Assembly: GCA_037443885.1 (NCBI GenBank)
Contig: JBBINN010000034.1
Coordinates: 1 to 20,112, forward strand
Length of the DNA stretch: 20,112 bases
Source: SG8-30 sp037443885
GTDB taxonomy: Bacteria; Pseudomonadota; Gammaproteobacteria; Steroidobacterales; Steroidobacteraceae
Direction of reading: 5' to 3'
The notes below the pieces were generated by a model that saw only the letters and a list, made by a program, of their open reading frames with translations, was not told the DNA's origin and made no database searches. Positions 1 through 8,410 of this stretch are shown here, one piece after another (within the stretch, counting starts at the first letter, position 1; each line of letters starts with the position of its first letter). Made by a program: the position numbers and the translations under genes.

Positions 1-121
1 CACAGCCGAGCGTCAGCGAGGCGAGGAGTGCCCCCCGCCGGATCCCGGCTGCGGCACGGGCACCGTTTCCGGATCCCGCCCGCGCGCCGGACGCGGCTGC
101 GGCTCCGGCGGGCGGCGTCAC
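1..121 (-). CDS. YnbE-like lipoprotein, N-terminal part (runs off window)
   Basis: Only the first 40 codons are present. The frame opens with a GTG that overlaps the TGA stop of the preceding AsmA-like gene (GTGA overlap), which suggests translational coupling. After an Ala/Gly/Arg-rich N-terminus come an Arg-Arg pair and a short hydrophobic segment ending in the lipobox-like LTLGC (Cys40), as expected for a lipoprotein signal peptide. In enterobacteria the YdbH gene is followed by the small outer-membrane lipoprotein gene ynbE and then ydbL. Position and lipobox fit that order, but the mature part lies outside the window, so identity is inferred from context. The N-terminus before the Arg pair is unusually long, and a different start cannot be excluded, although no ATG occurs in this frame. 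Confidence 0.5.
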   Translation of the reverse strand, partial: MTPPAGAAAASGARAGSGNGARAAAGIRRGALLASLTLGC

Positions 122-2253
122 TCGATGATGAGTTCCCCGCCCTGCGTCATCGCGGCCAGCTGGCGCACGAGCCGCGTCCAGGCGACACGGCGCTGGTTGC
201 CGATCACGTCGACGCGCGGCAGTCCCGAGCCGCGGACGATGTAGTAGCCGCCCGGTGCCGGCGCGACGCCGTCCATCGTGCACACGTCGTTATCGAGGCG
301 GCAGGACAGGCCCAGCTCGCGGTAGCGGAACGTCTTGAAGAACCGGAGGAAGCCGCTCTGCAGGGCCGCCGTCACCGTGCCGCCGCTGCCGCCGCCGATG
401 CTGGAGAGGTTGGCCACCGCGCGCTGGCTGATGCGCCGCGGCGTCCGGTCGCCCGGCGTCGACGCGAAGCGCGCGTCGAAGCGCAGCGGCACCCAGTCGA
501 ACAGCTCCAGGCCCTCGACGCGGCCCGACAGCCGGCCCCGGATCAGGCCGAACTCGAAGGTGTTGGTCACGTACTCGAGGTCGAGCCGGTCCACGTCGAT
601 CGAGGCCTGCAATTGCGGAAACGCTCCCAGCGGGTCGCGAAGCCTCAGGTCACGCACGGTGACCGTGCCGTCGAAGACGGTCGCCTCCAGGTTGCCGCCA
701 AGCGTCACGAAGCCGTCGGACAGCTCGAGGCGCGGGATGCGCCCCGCGATCGAGCCGGAGAACTCCGGCCAGCCCAGGGCCTTGCCGATGCGAGCCACGC
801 TGATGGGGCGCACTTCCGCGTCGAAGCGGAAGTACATCTGCGGCTTGCCGGCGTGGCGCAGGCGGACGGTCTCGATCGCGATGCCGCCGTCGAAAACGGG
901 AATGAACACGGGATCGAGCAGGCGGAAGTGGCGGCCTGTCGTGGTGAAGGGCAGTTCCGCGCCGCCGATCTCGAGACCCCACAGCTTCGCCGCGCGCCAG
1001 CCGACCAGCGACTTGAACACCGCGCTGTCCACGCCGGGCGCGATCGCGTTGCGCGTCGCATCGTCGAACCAGCTGACCTGGCCTTCGAGTCCCTCGATCG
1101 AGATGCCGCCGCCGGCGCTCGACAGCGCCACGTCCTGGAGCTCGAGCGCGACTCGTGTCGGCAGTCCCGCGGTCAGCTCGATACGGCCGCGTACGCGCCC
1201 CGCGCCGCCGAGGTCCTTGAAGGCGGTCGAGACCAGCGGCGGCTGTACATAGAGCGGCACGGCCACCGCGAGGTCGATGTCCCCGGTCTCGAGGGATAGT
1301 CCGGCGATGAGCGGCCGGCCGTCGCCCAGGTCGAGGCGGCCTCGTCCCGACGCGCGCCCCACGTTGGCCTGCGACGCCTCCAGCCGGTCGAGCTCCACCG
1401 CCTCCGCGCCGGGAGGAATCCGGCCCGTGAACCTGGCCTCGACGGGGTGCTCCGACAAGTCGGCGAACCAGGGCTCGACGTAGGCCTGGCCTGCGGCCGA
1501 CGCGACCTCCAGCTCGAACCCAAGTCCTGCGTCCTCTGCCACCGCCTCCAGCCTGCCGCCGATCTCGACGGCGAGTTTCTCGCTCGCGAGCGCGCCGTCG
1601 GCACTCGCGATGTCGAGATCGCGGATCGAGACCTTCCCCTCGGCCGAGCGCAGGACGCCGCCCTGGCCGGTGGCGCGCAGCGTCCCGCCGGCCGCGCCGG
1701 CCAGCGCAAGGTCTTCCGGCAGGGACAGGAGGTCGCCCGCCAGTGCGCGTGCCTGGTCGAGGGCGACATCGCTGAACGTTCCGTCGGCCGCCCATGCCTG
1801 CCCGCGCAGATGGATGTCCGCGCGAACCTGTCCGCGGGCGAAATTCAGCCGCTCGAGCACGAGCCGGCCGCGCCCGGCCGTCTCGGCCTCGATCAGGATC
1901 GGCGTGTCCTGCGCGCCGGCGCGGCCGAAGCGGCCGGCGACATGGCCATCGCATCGCACCGCGCGGCCGCGGGCGGTCAGTCGACGGCAGTCGATCGAAA
2001 GGCGCTCGAGCCGGCCGAGGGCGTCGAGACCTTCGACAGAGGCGGCTGCGAGCGTCACGGAAGCTGCGCCCGGACCCGCCGGCACCAGACGCACCGCCAG
2101 GTCACGGGCAGCGACACCGCCTGCCTCGACCGACCTCGCCGTGATCGTGATGGTCGCGGCCGCCGGCGCCGCCGTCGGCAGTGCCGCTCCGAGCGCCACC
2201 AGGGCGGCGGCCAGCCGCCGCAGCTGCCTGTATGCGGGCGTCGCAGGGGTCAT
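118..2253 (-). CDS. AsmA-like/YdbH-family intermembrane transport protein
   Basis: A 711-residue protein. The chosen ATG begins a classical signal peptide or N-terminal anchor: basic residues near 9-13, a hydrophobic run at about 14-27, and an Ala-rich possible cleavage region near 30. The rest is a long series of beta-strand-rich segments without further membrane helices, typical of AsmA-like/repeating-beta-groove proteins. The C-terminal 250 residues carry a recognisable conserved tail with a Ser-Ile-Gly-Gly-Gly turn, GLSCRL and VCTMDG cysteine motifs and a GSGLPRVDVIG stretch. I associate this tail with the YdbH (DctA-YdbH) family, which with YnbE bridges inner and outer membranes for lipid transport. 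It is shorter than E. coli YdbH (about 880 residues). A lipoprotein start overlaps its stop codon, supporting the assignment. The start has no Shine-Dalgarno sequence, and the promoter places +1 on the ATG. A generic AsmA/YhdP-type protein is the alternative. Confidence 0.68.
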   Translation of the reverse strand: MTPATPAYRQLRRLAAALVALGAALPTAAPAAATITITARSVEAGGVAARDLAVRLVPAGPGAASVTLAAASVEGLDALGRLERLSIDCRRLTARGRAVRCDGHVAGRFGRAGAQDTPILIEAETAGRGRLVLERLNFARGQVRADIHLRGQAWAADGTFSDVALDQARALAGDLLSLPEDLALAGAAGGTLRATGQGGVLRSAEGKVSIRDLDIASADGALASEKLAVEIGGRLEAVAEDAGLGFELEVASAAGQAYVEPWFADLSEHPVEARFTGRIPPGAEAVELDRLEASQANVGRASGRGRLDLGDGRPLIAGLSLETGDIDLAVAVPLYVQPPLVSTAFKDLGGAGRVRGRIELTAGLPTRVALELQDVALSSAGGGISIEGLEGQVSWFDDATRNAIAPGVDSAVFKSLVGWRAAKLWGLEIGGAELPFTTTGRHFRLLDPVFIPVFDGGIAIETVRLRHAGKPQMYFRFDAEVRPISVARIGKALGWPEFSGSIAGRIPRLELSDGFVTLGGNLEATVFDGTVTVRDLRLRDPLGAFPQLQASIDVDRLDLEYVTNTFEFGLIRGRLSGRVEGLELFDWVPLRFDARFASTPGDRTPRRISQRAVANLSSIGGGSGGTVTAALQSGFLRFFKTFRYRELGLSCRLDNDVCTMDGVAPAPGGYYIVRGSGLPRVDVIGNQRRVAWTRLVRQLAAMTQGGELIIE

Positions 2254-2259
2254 GCCGCG

Positions 2260-2288
2260 ATTAGCGGCGCTCGTCGTGCGCGCGTCAA
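2260..2288 (-). promoter_or_regulatory. Sigma-70-like promoter of the YdbH-like gene, predicted leaderless
   Basis: Reading the minus strand, TTGACG is followed by a 17-base spacer and GCTAAT. Exactly six bases (CGCGGC) separate the -10 hexamer from the ATG, so +1 is predicted on the A of the start codon. No purine-rich ribosome binding site occurs upstream, consistent with a leaderless message. The -35 matches consensus at 5 of 6 positions and the -10 at 4 of 6. Confidence 0.5.
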
Positions 2289-2381
2289 GCGCCGTACATA
2301 TGTCATGACGCCGCGTGATGCCTCCCGCCAGCACCCGAGTCCGGTGCGGTACACTCACCAGGCGCGGTCAGGGGGATGCAG

Positions 2382-3704
2382 ATGACGGCCAAGCGTGCGC
2401 TCGTTGTGGACGACTCGAAGTCCGCGAGGGTCGTGCTGAGCAGGATGCTCGAGAAGTACGGCGTCCAGGTGGACACGGCCGACTCTGCCGAGAGCGCCCT
2501 CGAGTACCTCAAGTCCGCCCGTCCCGACGCGATCTTCATGGACCACCTCATGCCCGGCATGGACGGACTCGAGGCGGTCAAGCTCATCAAGGCCGACCCG
2601 TCGACGGCCACCATCCCGATCATGATGTATACCTCCCAGGAGGGAGAGCTGTACGTCGGCCAGGCGCGCGCGCTCGGCGCGATGGGAGTGCTGCCCAAGT
2701 CGGTACGCCCGATCGACGTCACGAAGGTCCTCTACCAGCTCAGGCTCCTGCCGGACCGGCGCGACCTCGCACGCTCGGTACTGCAGCCGGTGGACGAGAA
2801 CGGCGCGGCGCCGGCGGAGGCTGTGCCGGCGGGCGAGCCCCTGCCGATGGATCCGCGCATGCGCGGCATGATCGAGGCCTTGCTCAAGGAGCAGAGCCTC
2901 GAGCTGAGGCGCTTCGTGGTCGCTTCGCTCGACAGCCACGCCCAGCGCCTTGTCGCCGAACTGCGGCCCCGCGAGCCAGCCGAGCCTGTCGGCACCGAGG
3001 CTGCGCCTGCCCCCGCGCCGCCTACGCTTGCCGCCGCTGCGCCCTGGGGTTGGGTGGCGGCCGCGGTGCTGTTGGTGGGCTTGTTCATGGTGGCGCTGCT
3101 CTACTGGCAGTCGGTCGATACCGCAAAGCGCGTGGACGAGGCGCGCGCGCGGCTCGAGGCCGAGTCCACCGAGCTGCGGGATGCCCTGGATCGGGTCCGT
3201 GCCGCGGCAGACGTACCTTCGTCGGATGCCACGTCGGCGGTGCAGCCCGGCCCCCGCCGGCAGTTCCTGCCCGTGCCTTACGGGGAAGCGCCGCTCGCGC
3301 CGGTCCGGCTCGAGGCGTTGCGGGCGCTGGTGGCCGACCTCGAGCGCGATGGATTCCGGGGTACGGTGCGGGTCGAGACCTTGCCTGGCGTCTTCTGCCT
3401 CACCGGCGATGCCGACAACGGCTACTCGCTGGCCGAACCCGGCCTGCGGGCGAGCCGCTGCGACCTGCGCGGCAATCCTTACGACGAACTGCTGATCGGC
3501 GTCGCGCGCCAGCCCGTCGCTTTCGCGAACCTTGCCTCGTCGCTGCGCCGGCGTACGGAGGGTGGCATCGAGCTGGCTCTCTCACAGGGACCGGCCGATC
3601 GCGTCCTGGTGCCCTACCCGGAATCCGCCAACGCGACTGCCGGCGAATGGAACAGGGCCGCACTGACCAACAGCCGGGTCGAGGTTACCGCCCAGACTCG
3701 CTAG
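2382..3704 (+). CDS. Membrane-anchored receiver-domain protein with C-terminal periplasmic domain
   Basis: A 440-residue protein. Residues 5-123 are a response-regulator receiver domain with a complete active site: acidic pair Asp10/Asp11, phosphoacceptor Asp54 in MDHLMPGMDG, Thr84, and Lys106 followed by a Pro-containing turn. A linker (about 125-215) holds an amphipathic helix near 160-192 and a Pro/Ala-rich stretch. One strong transmembrane helix spans 222-242, then a charged heptad-like helix at about 244-278. A roughly 150-residue C-terminal domain that I do not recognise carries two cysteines about 25 residues apart. With a cytoplasmic receiver, the C-terminal domain should be periplasmic. 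No output domain (HTH, GGDEF, EAL, histidine kinase) is present. An ATG six bases upstream is in frame, but AGGGGG touches it directly and sits six bases before the chosen start. The YheT-like gene follows after 28 bases and may be co-transcribed. Confidence 0.85.
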   Translation: MTAKRALVVDDSKSARVVLSRMLEKYGVQVDTADSAESALEYLKSARPDAIFMDHLMPGMDGLEAVKLIKADPSTATIPIMMYTSQEGELYVGQARALGAMGVLPKSVRPIDVTKVLYQLRLLPDRRDLARSVLQPVDENGAAPAEAVPAGEPLPMDPRMRGMIEALLKEQSLELRRFVVASLDSHAQRLVAELRPREPAEPVGTEAAPAPAPPTLAAAAPWGWVAAAVLLVGLFMVALLYWQSVDTAKRVDEARARLEAESTELRDALDRVRAAADVPSSDATSAVQPGPRRQFLPVPYGEAPLAPVRLEALRALVADLERDGFRGTVRVETLPGVFCLTGDADNGYSLAEPGLRASRCDLRGNPYDELLIGVARQPVAFANLASSLRRRTEGGIELALSQGPADRVLVPYPESANATAGEWNRAALTNSRVEVTAQTR

Positions 3705-3732
3705 CCCTCGTGCCTTGCCGAACGCGCACGCC

Positions 3733-4731
3733 ATGCACGCCGACGCACGCACCGCCGCCTTCGCCCCACCGCCGTGGCTGCGCCACCGGCACTTGCAGTC
3801 CGTGCTGCCGAGCCTGCCGCTGCGCCGGCCGGTGGTGTCGCGCCGGGCGCGCGGCCTGATCGAGGCGAGCCGCGAGTGGCTCTTGGATTGCGGCGACGGG
3901 ACTCGGCTGCTGGCGCTGGTGGCCACGCAGGAGGCGGCCGACCGCGGGCCGGCGCGAGGACAGGTCGTGCTGCACCACGGCTGGGAGGGCAGCGCCGAGT
4001 CGCTGTACCTGCTGTCGGTCGGTCAGGCGCTCTTCGAGGCCGGCTTCGACGTCGTTCGCCTCAACATGCGCGACCACGGCCCGACGCACCACCTCAACGA
4101 GGGGTTGTTCCACTCGAACCGCCTGGCCGAGGTGGTCGGCGCCGTGGCCGCCATCGGCCGCCGCGCGCCCCACCTGCCGCTGTCGCTGGTAGGCTTCTCG
4201 CTGGGCGGGAATTTCGCGCTGCGCGTCGGCGCGCAGGCGGCGCGGGCGGGCATTGCCGTCACCCGCATCGTCGCCGTCTGCCCGGTACTCGACCCGGCGG
4301 TCACCCTCGAGGCGCTGGAACGCGGGCCGGCGCTCTACCGCGAGTATTTCCTCCTCAAGTGGCGGCGTTCCCTCAGGCTCAAGCAGGCGGCCTGGCCGGC
4401 TCGCTACGATTTCACGGCGCTCATCGGCGAACGCTCGCTCACCGCCATGACCGCGCGCATGGTCGCGGAGTACACGAGCTACCCCGGTCTGGGCGCCTAT
4501 CTCGGCGGCTACGCCCTCGTCGGGGAAGCGCTCGCGCCGCTCGAGGTGCCTAGCCGCATCATCATCTCGTCCGACGACCCGATGATCCCTGCGGCCGACC
4601 TTTCCCGGCTGGCGCGCGCGCGTTCGCTGTCCGTCACGCTGACCCGTCACGGCGGGCACTGCGGCTTCGTCGACCGCCTCGGCGCGCCACCCTGGATCGA
4701 CCGCGAGCTGCTCGCGGAACTGGCCGGCTGA
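3733..4731 (+). CDS. YheT-family alpha/beta hydrolase
   Basis: A 332-residue protein of the YheT/EstB-like alpha/beta hydrolase family. The N-terminus has the family signature of a Pro-Pro-Trp-Leu stretch followed by HLQSVLPS. The oxyanion-region motif LHHGWEGS precedes the nucleophile elbow GFSLGGN with Ser156. The acid is probably Asp281 or Asp282 in SSDDPMIP, and the base is His309 in HGGHCGF. Length matches the family (about 320-340). It has no signal peptide, so it is likely cytoplasmic; the physiological substrate of YheT proteins is not settled. No clear ribosome binding site precedes the ATG. A TTG 18 bases upstream is in frame but equally unsupported. The gene lies 28 bases after the receiver-protein gene, so read-through transcription is plausible, with no obvious functional link. 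Confidence 0.88.
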   Translation: MHADARTAAFAPPPWLRHRHLQSVLPSLPLRRPVVSRRARGLIEASREWLLDCGDGTRLLALVATQEAADRGPARGQVVLHHGWEGSAESLYLLSVGQALFEAGFDVVRLNMRDHGPTHHLNEGLFHSNRLAEVVGAVAAIGRRAPHLPLSLVGFSLGGNFALRVGAQAARAGIAVTRIVAVCPVLDPAVTLEALERGPALYREYFLLKWRRSLRLKQAAWPARYDFTALIGERSLTAMTARMVAEYTSYPGLGAYLGGYALVGEALAPLEVPSRIIISSDDPMIPAADLSRLARARSLSVTLTRHGGHCGFVDRLGAPPWIDRELLAELAG

Positions 4732-4821
4732 TCCGGGAACCGGCCAGGGCCCGACGCTGTCAGAGTTCAGCTGCCCATCGGGCGCGCCGAACGTTCGCGC
4801 CGGGCTCAACGGGAGAATTCA

Positions 4822-5505
4822 GTGATCGACCCCAACAAGATCGTGAACCAGCTGATGCGGGGTGGCGCCGGCGGCGCGGGTGGCGGTCTCGTCGACACCC
4901 TCATGAAGAGCGGCGTCGGCGGGGGCCTCGCCGGCGGGCTGCTCTCGGGCGCCGTTGCCGGCGCCATCGCCGGCGGCAAGGGCGGCAAGATGGGCAAGCA
5001 GGCGCTGAAGCTCGGCGGCATGGCGCTGGTGGCCGGCGTTGCCTGGAAGGCCTACCAGCAGTACCAGCAGCAGAAGACCGGCCGTCCCGCCGCGGCGACC
5101 GGCTGGCCCAAGGTCCTGCCTGCGCCGGTGCAGCAGGCGGCCGCGGATCCCGGCCACGGGCTCGCGGTGCTGCGCGGCATGATCGCCGCGGCCAAGTCCG
5201 ACGGCGCCATCGACGCCGCGGAGCAGCAGAAGATCTTCGCGCAGCTCGGGCAGCTGTCGCTGTCGGCCGAGGAAAAGGCTTTCGTGCTCGAGGAGCTGGC
5301 GCGGCCGCTCGACCTGGATGCCGTGGTCGCCTCCGCGCGTGACCCGGCGGTCGCCGCCGAAGTCTACGCAGCCTCGCGCCTCGTCATCGCGGAGGCTTCG
5401 CCCGCCGAGAAAGCCTACCTGTCGCTGCTCGCGGCCCGGCTGGGTCTCGAGCCCGGCTTCGTGTCCGAACTCGATCGCGCGACGGCGGAAGTGACCGCGG
5501 CCTGA
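4822..5505 (+). CDS. DUF533 / TerB-like inner-membrane protein (YebE-like)
   Basis: A 227-residue protein starting at GTG, preceded by a GGGAGA ribosome binding site. The first 55 residues are extremely Gly-rich, including a glycine-zipper-like run (about 30-52). A short hydrophobic segment follows near 68-77 (GMALVAGVAW), then a Gln-rich linker. The C-terminal 115 residues form an all-helical TerB-like domain with an acidic loop at about 127-137 (KSDGAIDAAEQ), the position where TerB-type domains carry metal-binding acidic residues. This layout is that of the DUF533 family represented by E. coli YebE, whose function is unknown; a tellurite-resistance role should not be assumed from the TerB fold. 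It appears to be monocistronic, with 90 bases upstream and 124 bases to the Mrp operon. Confidence 0.82.
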   Translation: MIDPNKIVNQLMRGGAGGAGGGLVDTLMKSGVGGGLAGGLLSGAVAGAIAGGKGGKMGKQALKLGGMALVAGVAWKAYQQYQQQKTGRPAAATGWPKVLPAPVQQAAADPGHGLAVLRGMIAAAKSDGAIDAAEQQKIFAQLGQLSLSAEEKAFVLEELARPLDLDAVVASARDPAVAAEVYAASRLVIAEASPAEKAYLSLLAARLGLEPGFVSELDRATAEVTAA

Positions 5506-5509
5506 TGTC

Positions 5510-5601
5510 GACGGGCGGGCGCCCCGTCGTGTAAGGTCGCTCTCCCACGGGGAGCGCCCAGTCCAGACTCCCTTGCCCGAGGCCGGCCCGGCGTGCCGGC
5601 C
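5510..5601. other. Hairpin-rich leader between the DUF533 gene and the Mrp operon
   Basis: The 124-base gap before mrpA contains three inverted repeats. They are GACGGG/CCCGTC with a 7-base loop (5510-5528), an imperfect 7-bp stem at 5539-5555, and GGCCGGC/GCCGGCC with a 7-base loop (5581-5601). None is followed by a T run, so these are not standard intrinsic terminators. I found no convincing -35/-10 pair, so the Mrp promoter is not located. Confidence 0.4.
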
Positions 5602-5629
5602 GGCGGCGATTGATGCTGACAGGGAGTTC

Positions 5630-8410
5630 GTGGCGTTGCTGCTGGCGACGATCGTCCTGCTGCCGTTCCTGCTGACGCTGCTGCCCGCGGCCTTCGAGCG
5701 TCTGCGCCTGTCGCCGGCGCTCGCGGCGGGGCTGGTCGCGCTCGCCGCCGCGGCTCCACTCGCCGTGCTCGGTCCGATGGTGGTGGCCGGCGAGACCGCA
5801 CGGGTTGCGGTGCCGTGGGTTCCGGCGCTCGGGCTCGAGCTGGCCTTCCGCCTCGACGGCCTCTCGCTGCTGTTCGTCGGGCTGATCCTCGGCATCGGGC
5901 TGCTGGTCATCCTGTACGCGCACTACTACCTCTCGGACGAGGACCGCAACGGCCGCTTCTTCGCCTACCTGCTCGCTTTCATGGGCGCCATGCTCGGCGT
6001 CGTCACCGCCGACAATCTGCTGCTGCTGGTCGTCTTCTGGGAGCTGACCAGCCTGACCTCCTTCCTTCTGATCGGCTTCTGGCGCGGCGCGGCCGAGGCC
6101 CGCCAGGGCGCGCGGCTCGCGCTGCTGATCACGGGCGCCGGAGGGCTCGCGCTGCTCGCGGGCGTGCTGGTGATCGGCGACATCGTTGGCAGCTACTCGC
6201 TCGGGGATGTTCTCGCCGCCGGCGACCTGATCCGCGCCGATCCGCGCTACCCGCTGGCGCTCGCGCTGGTGCTCGCCGGCGCGTTCACCAAGTCGGCGCA
6301 GTTCCCGTTCCATTTCTGGCTGCCGCACGCGATGGCGGCGCCCACGCCGGTCTCCGCGTACCTGCACTCGGCCACGATGGTGAAAGCGGGAATCTTCCTG
6401 CTGATGCGGCTATGGCCGGCGCTCGGCGGCACGGAGGCGTGGTTCTGGAGCCTCACCGTAACCGGGCTCGCGACGATGCTGTTTGCCGCCTACGTCGCGC
6501 TGTTCAAGCACGATCTCAAGGGACTGCTTGCGTACAGCACGGTCAGCCAGCTCGGGCTCATCATGCTGCTGCTCGGTCTCGGCACGCCCTATGCCGAGCT
6601 CGCAGCCGTGTTCCACCTGATGAACCACGCGGTTTTCAAGGCCTCCCTGTTCATGGCGGCCGGCATCATCGACCACGAGACGGGTACTCGCGACATGCGC
6701 CGCCTGTCGGGCCTGTCGCGCGCCATGCCGGTGACGGCGACGCTCGCGACGGTAGCGGCCGGCGCCATGGCGGGCGTGCCGCTGCTGAACGGGTTCCTGA
6801 GCAAGGAGATGTTCTTCGCCGAGACTTTTGCCGTCGGCGGCGCGCACTGGGGCTGGCTGCTGCCGGTCGCCGCGACCCTCGGCGGCCTGTTCTCGGTGGC
6901 GTACTCGGCCCGTTTCGTCCACGACGTGTTCTTCGGCGGACCGGCCGCCGACCTGCCGCGCAAGCCGCACGAGCCGCCGCGCTTCATGCGCGTCCCGGTC
7001 GAGATCCTGGTCGTCATCTGCCTGCTGGTCGGCCTGGCCCCGGCGCTCACGATCGAGCCGACGCTGCGCCTCGCCACCGGCGCGCTGCTGCAGGGGCCGC
7101 TGCCCGAGTTCACGCTGCACATCTGGCACGGCTTCAACCTGCCGCTGGCCATGAGCGTGCTGGCGCTCGTGGGCGGCATCGCGCTCTACCTGGTGCGCCG
7201 CTACCTCTGGTCGCTGCACGACGAGATCGCTCCGCGCTTTTCCGGCAAGCGGCTGACCGAGGCCGCGGTCGACGGCCTGCGGGCCGCCTGCGAGGTGCTC
7301 GCCGGGGCGCTGGAGCGTGGCGGGCTGCGCCTGTCCATCGTCGCCCTGCTGCTCGCTTCCATCGCGGTCGGCTATGCGGGATTCGCCGGCACCTGGCCGG
7401 AGGCGACGGTGACGCCGGCAGGCGTGCCCGTGATGACCTGGGTCGCGGCGCCGATACTCATGGTCGCGACCCTGGCGACGGTCGGCTTTCACCGCGAGCG
7501 AATGACGGCGGTCATCGCCATCGGCGTGGTGGGTCTCGTGGTGTCGGTGGCCTTCGTGAAGTTCTCCGCGCCGGACCTGGCGCTCACGCAGCTGCTGGTC
7601 GAGATCATCACGGTGCTGCTGTTCCTGCTCGCGATGTACTTCCTGCCGGCGCGCTCGCCGCGCGAGGTCGGCGGGACGCGCCGCGGTGTGGACGCGCTGC
7701 TTTCGCTCGCCGCCGGCGGGGGGGTGGCGGCGCTGACCTACGCCATGCTGCGCTCGCCCCCCGACACGATCTCGCAGTTCTACAACGCCGCCGCGAAGCC
7801 CGAGGGGGGCGGCTACAACGTCGTCAACGTCATCCTGGTGGACTTCCGCGCCCTCGACACCCTGGGCGAGATCACGGTCCTCGGCATCGCGGCGCTCGGC
7901 GTCGTCGCCATGCTGGACGGCGCGAAGCTCGATGGCCCCCTGACCGACTCGGAGGGCCGGCCGTGGACCACCCAGCGGCAGTCACTCTTCCTGCAGGTGC
8001 TGTCGAGGCCCCTGCTGCCCATGGCGCTGCTGGTGTCGTTCTACCTGCTGCTGCGCGGGCACAACCTGCCGGGCGGGGGCTTCATCGGCGGGCTGGTGAC
8101 CGGCACCGCGATCGTCGTGCAGTACCTGGCCTGGGGCACGGCGTGGGTGGACCAGCGGCTGCCGCTCAGGTACCTCGCCGTGGCGGCATCGGGGATCGCC
8201 ATCGCTGCAGTGACGGGCCTCGCGGCGATCGGCTTCGGTGCGCCATTCCTGACGTCCACGTTCGGCTACTTCACGGGCCCGGTGGTGGGAAAGTTCGAGC
8301 TGGCGAGCGCGATGGTCTTCGACCTCGGCGTGTATGTCGCGGTCGTTGGCGTGGTGCTCGCGGTGCTGGCCACCATCGGCCGGCAGCACGTCGTGGTGGA
8401 GAAGAGCTGA
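5630..8410 (+). CDS. mrpA: Mrp Na+/H+ antiporter subunit A fused to subunit B (MrpAB)
   Basis: A 926-residue polytopic membrane protein, the large antiporter-like subunit of the Mrp (Mnh/Pha) monovalent cation/proton antiporter. The N-terminal two-thirds resembles complex I subunit NuoL. Glu138 in FWELTS and Lys221 in FTKSAQFPFHFWLP match the essential Glu/Lys pair of this family. Further conserved residues are in YLHSATMVKAG, FKHDLKGLLAYSTVSQLG and NHAVFKASLFM. The MrpA C-terminal extension includes FVKFSAPDLALTQLLVE. From about residue 785 an MnhB domain follows (LLRGHNLPGGGFIGGL, FLTSTFGYF). This A-B fusion is the normal state in proteobacterial Pha/group-2 systems. The GTG start is preceded by AGGGAG with a short 3-base gap and begins directly with a hydrophobic helix; a TTG at 5573 would add an atypical 19 residues. 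It is the first gene of the operon. Confidence 0.95.
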   Translation: MALLLATIVLLPFLLTLLPAAFERLRLSPALAAGLVALAAAAPLAVLGPMVVAGETARVAVPWVPALGLELAFRLDGLSLLFVGLILGIGLLVILYAHYYLSDEDRNGRFFAYLLAFMGAMLGVVTADNLLLLVVFWELTSLTSFLLIGFWRGAAEARQGARLALLITGAGGLALLAGVLVIGDIVGSYSLGDVLAAGDLIRADPRYPLALALVLAGAFTKSAQFPFHFWLPHAMAAPTPVSAYLHSATMVKAGIFLLMRLWPALGGTEAWFWSLTVTGLATMLFAAYVALFKHDLKGLLAYSTVSQLGLIMLLLGLGTPYAELAAVFHLMNHAVFKASLFMAAGIIDHETGTRDMRRLSGLSRAMPVTATLATVAAGAMAGVPLLNGFLSKEMFFAETFAVGGAHWGWLLPVAATLGGLFSVAYSARFVHDVFFGGPAADLPRKPHEPPRFMRVPVEILVVICLLVGLAPALTIEPTLRLATGALLQGPLPEFTLHIWHGFNLPLAMSVLALVGGIALYLVRRYLWSLHDEIAPRFSGKRLTEAAVDGLRAACEVLAGALERGGLRLSIVALLLASIAVGYAGFAGTWPEATVTPAGVPVMTWVAAPILMVATLATVGFHRERMTAVIAIGVVGLVVSVAFVKFSAPDLALTQLLVEIITVLLFLLAMYFLPARSPREVGGTRRGVDALLSLAAGGGVAALTYAMLRSPPDTISQFYNAAAKPEGGGYNVVNVILVDFRALDTLGEITVLGIAALGVVAMLDGAKLDGPLTDSEGRPWTTQRQSLFLQVLSRPLLPMALLVSFYLLLRGHNLPGGGFIGGLVTGTAIVVQYLAWGTAWVDQRLPLRYLAVAASGIAIAAVTGLAAIGFGAPFLTSTFGYFTGPVVGKFELASAMVFDLGVYVAVVGVVLAVLATIGRQHVVVEKS

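Noticed and set aside
28..2385. Long plus-strand open frames opposite the YdbH-like gene
   Set aside because: They are Arg/Ala-rich shadows without ribosome binding sites; the minus strand encodes a signal peptide and a conserved C-terminal tail.
4781..4801. GGCGCG/CGCGCC hairpin and CGAACGTTCG palindrome before the DUF533 gene
   Set aside because: It has no T run for a terminator, and the palindrome lacks the spacer of the GAAC-N4-GTTC LexA boxes. Such short palindromes are expected by chance in this base composition.
5573..5629. TTG at 5573 as an upstream start for mrpA
   Set aside because: It would add 19 polar residues before the first membrane helix, unlike other MrpA proteins, and would place a strong hairpin in the coding region. 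The GTG at 5630 has AGGGAG upstream.
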